A DNA stretch of 64,000 bases from Actinoplanes octamycinicus (GTDB lineage: Bacteria > Actinomycetota > Actinomycetes > Mycobacteriales > Micromonosporaceae). A model generated the notes under the pieces. It had not been told where the DNA came from. It worked only from the letters and a program-made list of their open reading frames with translations, and searched no databases. The DNA lies in the NCBI RefSeq assembly GCF_014205225.1, contig NZ_JACHNB010000001.1:1550001-1614000 (forward strand), given 5' to 3'. Both the position numbers and the translations under genes were made by a program. Shown here in pieces: positions 51,998-57,934 of this stretch. Every line of letters begins with the position of its first letter. Within the stretch, counting starts at the first letter, position 1.

Positions 51998-52255
51998 ATG
52001 GCCGCTATAGCAGCAGTCGTCGCCGGGGTGGTTCTGCTTGGCGGGTACGCCTTCACCGAAGCAGTACTGAAAAATCGGCGCCAGTCATTCCGCGCCCGTT
52101 TCGGATCTTTCAACGACTTCCGGGACGCCGTGGATCAGGACCGGTTCCGGGCGATCCGGGACACCGAGGGCGAGACGAAGGCGATCCGGGCGCTCCGCCA
52201 GGAATTCCCCGGCGTTCCGCTCGACGAGGCCGTCCGACTCATCCGCGTCATCTGA
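51998..52255 (+). CDS. Small membrane protein within the RiPP-like locus
   Basis: 85 residues: one N-terminal membrane helix (AAIAAVVAGVVLLGGYAF) and a charged cytoplasmic part (RRQSFRARFGSFNDFRDAVDQDRFRAIRDTEGETKAIRALRQEFPGVPLDEAVRLIRVI). An ideal AAGGAGATCTC ribosome site precedes the ATG, so it is clearly a real gene. No family recognised. It lies between the two precursor-like sequences; a role in peptide maturation, immunity or export can only be guessed. Confidence 0.7.
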   Translation: MAAIAAVVAGVVLLGGYAFTEAVLKNRRQSFRARFGSFNDFRDAVDQDRFRAIRDTEGETKAIRALRQEFPGVPLDEAVRLIRVI

Positions 52256-52303
52256 CCACCGAACAATTCCGCACCACCACACCCCATCACGAAAGGGACC
52301 ACC

Positions 52304-52480
52304 ATGGACACCACCAAGTCGCTCATCTCCGGCTACACCTAATACGTCACCGCGGAGGAGCTCGCCGCGATGGAGACGCCGGACGCGCCGGCCCTCACCC
52401 CGCTGACCGTCGCGACCGTTGCCGCGGGTGCGGGCACCATCGCCGTCTCGGCCAGCATGACGGTCTACAAGGGCTGCTGA
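52304..52480 (+). CDS. RiPP precursor-like small gene with an in-frame TAA, copy 2
   Basis: ATG with a GAAAGGGA ribosome site; MDTTKSLISGYT, then TAA at 52340-52342, then in the same frame YVTAEELAAMETPDAPALTP and LTVATVAAGAGTIAVS plus ASMTVYKGC, stop. The region ETPDAPALTPLTVA recalls the cypemycin (linaridin) precursor around its leader/core border, and the Thr/Ser-rich core ends in a single Cys. An internal ATG at 52371, with GGAGGAG nine bases upstream, could still make the last 36 residues. A perfect hairpin follows at 52490-52519. Either a nonsense-mutated gene or one using the internal start. Confidence 0.5.
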
Positions 52481-52489
52481 TCACGGTCG

Positions 52490-52519
52490 TGCCGGGTGGG
52501 CGGCGACGCCCACCCGGCA
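52490..52519 (+). terminator. Hairpin after the precursor-like gene
   Basis: A perfect 12-bp stem (TGCCGGGTGGGC arm) with a 6-base loop, 10 bases after the stop. Such hairpins commonly follow peptide precursor genes and set their level relative to downstream genes. Confidence 0.75.
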
Positions 52520-52559
52520 GGGGCTGCCGGCAAGAAGGAGACCGGCTCAACGTCACCAA

Positions 52560-52751
52560 CCGCCCGTACGGCGGCTTTCCGTGGAGCCCGGATGGCTCCA
52601 GTCATTCCCGGACCAGCTGCGCGAGGTCACCCCGGAAGGGATAGCCGACGTCGCGCAGGAGCTCTACGACCCGGCGCGGTTCGCCGGCGTGGTCGTGGGC
52701 CGCCTACCGGACCTCACGACCGCCGGCTGGCAGCCGGCTGGAGGTGCCTGA
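52560..52751 (+). pseudogene. 3' remnant of an M16-type (insulinase-like) peptidase gene
   Basis: About 63 codons: RLSVEPGWLQSFPDQLREVTPEGIADVAQELYDPARFAGVVVGRLPD ... then TGA. The segment EVTPEGIADVAQELYDPARFAGVVVG is the standard C-terminal end of M16B peptidase subunits. The HxxEH-bearing domain and all the upstream sequence are gone. M16 peptidases have been linked to leader removal in some peptide natural-product clusters, which fits the two precursors just upstream. Confidence 0.55.
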
Positions 52752-52862
52752 GCGGCGGTCGAGGTCTGACCAGGGCTGGATCGTCCCGCAGGAGATCAGG
52801 ATGACGGTCGACGCATCGGCGCAGGGCGGCGACCATCCGGAGAGTCGCGGGGAGATCGCTTC

Positions 52863-53798
52863 CTATCGGGAGGTGGGGGCGAGGACGACGACCTTGCCGG
52901 TGATCGGCGCGGTGAGCGTCTCGGTGTGCACCCGCGCCAGGTCGGCCAGCGGCACCCGCCGGGTCGGGCCGAGGCGCAGCGCACCGGAGTCGAGCAGCGT
53001 CACCAGCTGGGCGAGCTGTCCGGCGTCGGGGTGGAAGAAGAGGTTGATGCCGCGCACGCCGCGGGCCTCGTCGGCGGGGGCGGGCATCCAAACCGTCGTG
53101 TTCACGGCGACGCCGCCGTCGCGGATCAGGCCTGCGGTGGCGGCCAGCTGCTGCGGGTCGACCGGCGCCAGGTTGAGCACCACGTCGACCTGGTCGGCCA
53201 GTTCGGGCAGGCCCGGGCCGTGGACCTCGTCGGCGCCCGCGGTCTTGGCCTGCTCGGCGCTGCTCGGGCCGGTGGTGGCGATCACGTACGCACCGGCGTT
53301 CTTGGCCAGCTGGACGGCGTAACCACCGACGACGCCGCCCGCACCGTTGATCAGCACCCGCTGGCCCGCGGTCAGGTTCGCGTGCTCGAACAGCGCCTGC
53401 CACGCGGTGAGACCGACCAGCGGCAGCCCGGCGGCGTCGGTCAGCGGGACGCTCGTGGGCGCCGCCGCCAGGATCGCGGCCGGGGCGATGACGTACTCGG
53501 CGGCGGCGCCGGTACTGGTCAGCGGCAAGGCGCCGATGACCTGGTCACCGACCGCGAGGCCGGTAACGCCGTCACCGAGAGCGTCGACCGTGCCGGCGAT
53601 GTCGATGCCCGGGGTGTGCGGCAGGGCTACCGGGATCGGGCCCTGCATGCGTCCGGCCCGGATGTTGCCCTCGACCGGGTTGAACGACGTCGCCGCCACC
53701 CGGACCCGCACCTCCCCGGTGCCCGGGACCGGCTGGTCCACGTCCTCGTAACGCAGGACGTCGGGGTTGCCGTACTCGTGGAAACGCACTGCCTTCAT
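52863..53798 (-). CDS. NADP-dependent quinone-oxidoreductase-type enzyme (MDR family, zinc-free)
   Basis: 311 residues. GroES-like N-terminal domain (MKAVRFHEYGNPDVLRYEDVDQPVPGTGEVRVRVAATSFNPVEGNIRAG) and Rossmann domain with VLINGAGGVVGGYAVQLAKNAG; no catalytic-zinc Cys, so it is of the quinone/enone reductase type. ATG start with GGAAGGG upstream. Two nearly identical 16-bp palindromes lie just upstream (53824-53839 and 53856-53871), showing tight repression. A degraded regulator gene follows upstream on the same strand. Confidence 0.9.
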   Translation of the reverse strand: MKAVRFHEYGNPDVLRYEDVDQPVPGTGEVRVRVAATSFNPVEGNIRAGRMQGPIPVALPHTPGIDIAGTVDALGDGVTGLAVGDQVIGALPLTSTGAAAEYVIAPAAILAAAPTSVPLTDAAGLPLVGLTAWQALFEHANLTAGQRVLINGAGGVVGGYAVQLAKNAGAYVIATTGPSSAEQAKTAGADEVHGPGLPELADQVDVVLNLAPVDPQQLAATAGLIRDGGVAVNTTVWMPAPADEARGVRGINLFFHPDAGQLAQLVTLLDSGALRLGPTRRVPLADLARVHTETLTAPITGKVVVLAPTSR

Positions 53799-53823
53799 GG
53801 CGGGACTACCCTTCCGAGAGGTT

Positions 53824-53839
53824 GCTTCGAACTCGAAGC
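53824..53839. promoter_or_regulatory. Operator palindrome 1 of the oxidoreductase gene
   Basis: GCTTCGAACTCGAAGC, palindromic except at the centre, 26 bases upstream of the start codon. Confidence 0.75.
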
Positions 53840-53855
53840 ACGTTCAACGTAGCAC

Positions 53856-53871
53856 GCTTCGAATTCGAAGC
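53856..53871. promoter_or_regulatory. Operator palindrome 2 of the oxidoreductase gene
   Basis: GCTTCGAATTCGAAGC, a perfect palindrome, 32 bases centre to centre (three helix turns) from operator 1. The -35/-10 region must lie across the two sites. Confidence 0.78.
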
Positions 53872-53895
53872 AACACTGATGCGGTGTGAGCCGGG

Positions 53896-54325
53896 CTACA
53901 GCCGCCGGAGCTTCTCGTCGGTGACCGAGCCGGAACCGCGGTGAAGACCAGCAGCAGCTGGCGCTCCACCGGATCCACGAGCAGCTGGCGATGCAGCGTG
54001 AGCACGCCCAGCTCGGCGTGCCGGTAGCGCCGCAGACGCCCGTACGCGGGGCCGACCTCGACGAGATGGCGTCTGCGCGCCAACGGGTCCCGCCACCGGC
54101 GATCGACCAGGTGACGCGACGACCCGTCGGCCCGCTGTAGTCGCCGAACAGGGCGATCGCCCGACGCGTCTGCAGCAACACCTCGCCGAACCCGGAGAAC
54201 ACCGCCGCGAGGTCATCCGGCAGGTGCTCGACGACGAGGTCCAGAACCGGGCTGACCCGGCATGCAGGTTTTGCCCGGTCGCGGCGTACCCGGAGAAGGT
54301 ACGCCAGCAGTTCCCGATCCAAGAT
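53896..54325 (-). pseudogene. Degraded MmyB-type (XRE) regulator gene
   Basis: Pieces of a MmyB-like ligand-binding domain appear in different minus-strand frames: ...LLQTRRAIALFGDYSGP (about 54150-54170 on the left of one frame), then in another frame RRYRHAELGVLTLHRQLLVDPVERQLLLVFTAVP and VTDEKLRRL before the stop at 53896. The N-terminal HTH is absent and at least two frame changes are needed. It probably once controlled the adjacent oxidoreductase gene. Confidence 0.45.
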
Positions 54326-54378
54326 GGGAACGAGAAAGGCCGCGACCCCTGTTTCAGCAGGTCACGGCTTTTCTGAAG

Positions 54379-54431
54379 TGTGCCCGAAGGACTCCAACCC
54401 CTAACCTTCCGATCCGCAAACGGCAGATCGC
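54379..54431 (-). pseudogene. Fossil 3' half of a tRNA-Arg-like gene
   Basis: The minus strand contains GGATCGGAAGGTTAGGGGTT followed by GGAGTCCTTCGGGCAC. This closely resembles the anticodon-stem 3' side, variable loop, T-arm and acceptor strand of actinobacterial tRNA-Arg, with a damaged T-loop (TTGGAGT for TTCGANT) and one missing C. The 5' half cannot be folded, so it is no tRNA. tRNA 3' halves are typical att sites of integrating elements; it may be a relic of one. Confidence 0.45.
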
Positions 54432-54434
54432 CGT

Positions 54435-55580
54435 CTACAGGTCGGCGTGCGTCACCCGGGAGGATTCATAGGTCGTGGTGGCCTGGGGAAGGCCCGGCAC
54501 GGTGGAGACGCTCTTGACCAGCATGCCGGTCGTGGCGTCGACGGTCAGCACCTGGCTTCCCTCGCCACCGAACACCTCCGGGCCGGCGGTGATCGTCAGC
54601 GTGGCTTTGCCGTCAGTGGCCGACTTCTTGACGTCGACCGCGGCGATCGTGGACAGCAGGCGCAGCACACCGGCGCGGACCTGCGTGTCGCCCTCTCCGG
54701 CGGACAGCGCCTCGGTGCTGTACGTCCACAGGGCGTTGTCGAGGTGCTGCTGGACGGCCTGCGGGCTGTACGGCTTCGGCTTGGCGGTGCCACCCTTCTG
54801 CTTGATGATCACCTGGGCGGCCGCCTGCTGTTTGTCCCACTCCGCCTTCTGCGCTGCGGGGTCGAGGCCGACCAGCGGATCTTTCGCTGCCTTGAGCATC
54901 TGGGTCCGGCCGTCGGCCGGGTCGCTGTCCGCCGCGGCGGCCGCCGCCTGGAGAAGGGGGGCGTACCCGCCGTCCTTCATTTGGTCCTGTCGAGCGGTGA
55001 TCGCCAGCTTGATGTCCTTCACGCTGTTGCCGGTGTAGATCGCGTGATCGTCGGTGTACAGCGTGTAGACGACCTGCATGGTCTTCTTGCCGTTGACCTG
55101 AGTCGCTTTCACCAGCCAGGCGTCACCCCCCGAGGGGGCGAGGGTCTTGATGGACCCGGCCAGAGTCATCAGCGGCGCGCGTTCGGCGGACCCGTCGGCG
55201 GCGACTGCGCCCGAGGCGGCAGCCGACGGATCGCCGGCGGCCGTCACGCCTCCCGTCGCCGACGAGTTGAGCACCACAGCGACGACCGCTGCGGCGGCGG
55301 CCGCCGCCACGCCGGCGCCGATGCCGAGCCGGCCCGCCAGGCCCAGCCGACGGCCGCGCCCGATCGCCGGGCTGGACTCGTGATGCCGGGTGGTTGTCGT
55401 CGTTTCCATGGTCGAATTCGTCTCCATAGTCGTTTCCTCCGCTGATGTCGCGCCCAGCAACCGCACGGTTCCGGGATCGGCCATCGCCGCGCACAGCACC
55501 GCCCGCGCCCGCTGATAGGCCTCCGGGCGCAGTGGTTCTGCGCGGCCCAACTCACCGACCAGATCGAGCTCGTCGGTCAT
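54435..55580 (-). CDS. CU044_5270-type single-pass membrane protein, partner of an ECF sigma factor
   Basis: 381 residues: a cytoplasmic N-terminus (MTDELDLVGELGRAEPLRPEAYQRARAVLCAAMADPGT), one membrane helix (about 100-122, GVAAAAAAAVVAVVLNSS) and an external domain ending VTAGPEVFG-like ... TVDATTGMLVKSVSTVPGLPQATTTYESSRVTHADL. This layout matches CU044_5270 proteins that accompany sigma factors in actinomycetes; function unproven, perhaps anti-sigma. The ATG overlaps the sigma stop (ATGA). Its stop lies 4 bases from the tRNA-like fragment. Confidence 0.78.
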   Translation of the reverse strand: MTDELDLVGELGRAEPLRPEAYQRARAVLCAAMADPGTVRLLGATSAEETTMETNSTMETTTTTRHHESSPAIGRGRRLGLAGRLGIGAGVAAAAAAAVVAVVLNSSATGGVTAAGDPSAAASGAVAADGSAERAPLMTLAGSIKTLAPSGGDAWLVKATQVNGKKTMQVVYTLYTDDHAIYTGNSVKDIKLAITARQDQMKDGGYAPLLQAAAAAADSDPADGRTQMLKAAKDPLVGLDPAAQKAEWDKQQAAAQVIIKQKGGTAKPKPYSPQAVQQHLDNALWTYSTEALSAGEGDTQVRAGVLRLLSTIAAVDVKKSATDGKATLTITAGPEVFGGEGSQVLTVDATTGMLVKSVSTVPGLPQATTTYESSRVTHADL

Positions 55581-56149
55581 CGGTGTTTCTCCTTCGCGCT
55601 GTTGCGTTCCTTCAGAAGCGCGGACACCCCTGGCGCCTCGCGTAGAGCCGCTCTGGCTTGACTCAGCAGCCGCCGTGCGGTGCCGGCCGGCATGCCGAGC
55701 GCCCGGGCGGCGTCGGCTGCGGTCAGGTCCTCCCAGGCGACGAGCCTCAGGACTTCCCGTTCCTCCGGCTTGAGCCGCATCAAAGCCGACGCGAGTACTG
55801 CCTGGGCGTCCATGCCGAGGTCCACCGCCGACCACGGATCCCATCCGCTGACCAGCTCCGTCACGTCCTCGACCAGGTCCTCAGGCGGCTGGGACCGCCA
55901 GAAGCGACGCAAGCGGTTCAACGCCACCCCGTACAGCCACGGTCGCGCGTCGTCGTACGACCGGTCGTACGATCGCCGCGACTCGAACGCGGCGACCCAG
56001 ACTTCGCCCAACAGGTCCTCCGCCGCGTCGCGACCCACACGGCGAGCGAGGTACGAACCGACGGCGACCTCATGACGACCAACCACCTCCACGAAGGCGT
56101 CGACATCGCCGTTCAGCGACCGGCCTATCAAATCCGCATCCGACGCCAT
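55577..56149 (-). CDS. ECF RNA polymerase sigma factor
   Basis: 190 residues: region 2 (DADLIGRSLNGDVDAFVEVVGRHEVAVGSYLARRVGRDAAEDLLGEVWVAAFESR) and region 4 (LKPEEREVLRLVAWEDLTAADAARALGMPAGTARRLLSQARAALRE). The ATG at 56149 follows GAGGAGGG; an upstream start at 56179 is less likely. Coupled to the CU044_5270-type gene. A second, SigE-like sigma gene lies 341 bases away on the other strand. Confidence 0.9.
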   Translation of the reverse strand: MASDADLIGRSLNGDVDAFVEVVGRHEVAVGSYLARRVGRDAAEDLLGEVWVAAFESRRSYDRSYDDARPWLYGVALNRLRRFWRSQPPEDLVEDVTELVSGWDPWSAVDLGMDAQAVLASALMRLKPEEREVLRLVAWEDLTAADAARALGMPAGTARRLLSQARAALREAPGVSALLKERNSAKEKHR

Positions 56150-56490
56150 GGCCCTCCTCGGCGAGATCCGCGCTTCCAACCTGCCATTGCCAATCGGCCA
56201 GAGAAGTGTTCAGGCTTCGCGGAGCCAAGGTCCGGAACAAGCACTCGTGCTGCACGAATCGCCGACCTGACCGCTCTCCGGTCGATCCTGGCCTCTGCCG
56301 CTGCGGAGCCCGAGATGACTTCCGCGCTGCGCTCAGCTTGTTGTCCACCGTCCCGCGGGAGCCGCGGCAGATTCGACGGCACGGGCAGCCGGCAACCCGC
56401 AGCCGCGGACAGCGGTGAGTTCTAGGCTCCGCTGATCTTTTTCGGCAGGTCTCGGCCTCATGCAACCTCGGGCCGTGCGAAGGGGTCAGG
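56150..56490. other. Divergent spacer between two sigma operons
   Basis: 341 bases without a gene on either strand. It holds the promoters of both sigma operons; I see no convincing -35/-10 pair or long dyad. A short dyad, AGCACTCGTGCT (near 56245), is the only symmetry noticed. Confidence 0.5.
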
Positions 56491-57069
56491 GTGGGTGTGA
56501 AAGAGGACAGCGGCTCGGGCAGGTCCGAGCGCGACGAGCAGTTCCACGAATTCGTGGCCGATCGGCGTAAGTGGCTGCTGCAGACCGCTCGGCTGCTGAC
56601 GGCCGGCGATCCGCACCTCGCGGAAGATCTCGTGCAGACGGCGCTGACCAAGCTCTACGTCTCCTGGGCGGCGTTCCGGCGGGCGGACAACCCGGACGGC
56701 TACCTGCGCCGGGTGCTGGTCAACGCCTTCCTCAGGGAACGCCGTCGATCGTGGTGGCGATTCGAGCGCCCGTCGAACCGGCTACCGGACCGCGCCGACC
56801 CGCAGGCGGCACCGGCCGACCTGGATCCGGAGCTGTCCCGCGCGCTGGGTCAGTTGCCGCGTCGGATGCGCGCCGCGATCATCTTGCGCTTCTTCCACGA
56901 GCTGGACGTCGCCGAGACAGCGGCGGCCCTGGGCTGCTCGACCGGAACGGTCAAGAGTCAGACCGCCCGAGCTCTCGACAAGCTGCGAGTGGCGCTGAAC
57001 CAGCCCGCAGCACCACGTAACCCGCCTGCCCCCAACGCCCGATCCAAGGAACAGGAACTCATCCGATGA
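56491..57069 (+). CDS. SigE-family ECF sigma factor
   Basis: 192 residues: FVADRRKWLLQTARLLTAGDPHLAEDLVQTALTKLYVSWAAFRRADNPDGYLRRVLVNAFLRERRRSWWR (region 2) and LPRRMRAAIILRFFHELDVAETAAALGCSTGTVKSQTARALDKLRVAL (region 4) are characteristic of the actinobacterial SigE-like group with its VQxALxKxY box. GTG start. The last codons overlap the next gene by 4 bases (ATGA at 57066). Confidence 0.9.
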   Translation: MGVKEDSGSGRSERDEQFHEFVADRRKWLLQTARLLTAGDPHLAEDLVQTALTKLYVSWAAFRRADNPDGYLRRVLVNAFLRERRRSWWRFERPSNRLPDRADPQAAPADLDPELSRALGQLPRRMRAAIILRFFHELDVAETAAALGCSTGTVKSQTARALDKLRVALNQPAAPRNPPAPNARSKEQELIR

Positions 57070-57821
57070 TGGATCTTCACAGCCGCCTGCAGCACCTGGC
57101 CGGTCCCGCTGACGAGACACCGGCCGGCGTCATCGAGGACGACCTGGCTCGCGGACGCCACGCCGCCCGGCGCAACCGGGTCGTCCGGGTGGCCGCCGGG
57201 TCGGCATTCAGCGTCGCGGCCGTCGCGGCCGCGTTGTCACTGGGACCTGGGCTTGTCGGCGGGCCCGCCGACAAGCCGCCCGCCGCGGCCCAGAGTGGGA
57301 ACGGCGCGTCCGCCAGTGTCGAACTCGTCAGTTACACCGGAGAGCAGCCCCGCCTGTTCACCATCGACACGGTGCCGCAGGGGTTCTTCATCCAGAGCCA
57401 GAACGAGTACGAGCTGGTCATCGCGCCGGAGCAGGCCAAGACTCCCGACTCAGCCAAGCCGTACCTGTCCGATCCCACGGTCTACACCGGCAAGATCGCG
57501 GTCTATCTGCAGAACAAGGACTTCACGGTCGAGCCCGATGGTGACGAAGAACTGACGATCGACGGCAAGCCGGCCGCGCTGCGTTACATCCACACCGACG
57601 AGGGCACCGCAGAGGAGGGACCCACCGTGGAAGCGACCCAGGTCTTCGTAGTCCAGTCGCCCCACGTCTACCTCACCGTCCAGTTCGACGCCAGTACCGG
57701 CCTGACCAAGGAACAGATGATCAAGGTCGCGGGCGGTATCAACCTCACCGCCGAGGCCGTCGCCAAGGCCGAGAAGGGGTACGCCGCACAGACCGAGAAC
57801 CCCAAAACGGGCAAGAACTGA
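57066..57821 (+). CDS. Single-pass membrane protein, probable partner of the SigE-like factor
   Basis: 251 residues: a cytoplasmic N-terminus (SRLQHLAGPADETPAGVIEDDLARGRHAARRNRVVR), one membrane helix (about 40-62) and an external domain of 170 residues without Cys. The segment DLARGRxAxRRRRVxR before the helix is typical of proteins encoded after SigE-like sigma genes in actinomycetes; they are presumed sigma regulators. Overlaps the sigma gene (ATGA). Confidence 0.75.
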   Translation: MMDLHSRLQHLAGPADETPAGVIEDDLARGRHAARRNRVVRVAAGSAFSVAAVAAALSLGPGLVGGPADKPPAAAQSGNGASASVELVSYTGEQPRLFTIDTVPQGFFIQSQNEYELVIAPEQAKTPDSAKPYLSDPTVYTGKIAVYLQNKDFTVEPDGDEELTIDGKPAALRYIHTDEGTAEEGPTVEATQVFVVQSPHVYLTVQFDASTGLTKEQMIKVAGGINLTAEAVAKAEKGYAAQTENPKTGKN

Positions 57822-57839
57822 ACGGCACCGCACCAATAC

Positions 57840-57870
57840 CGGCCGCGTCGGCGATCCGCTGACGCGGCCG
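57840..57870 (+). terminator. Hairpin terminator after the SigE-like operon
   Basis: A 14-bp stem (CGGCCGCGTCgGCG arm, one wobble) with a 3-base loop, 18 bases after the stop codon. Confidence 0.75.
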
Positions 57871-57934
57871 AAAGGGTGGGCGATGCGTCCCTGGCCGCTC
57901 GAGCCGACCGATCTCGATGGCGCCGACGACGGGC

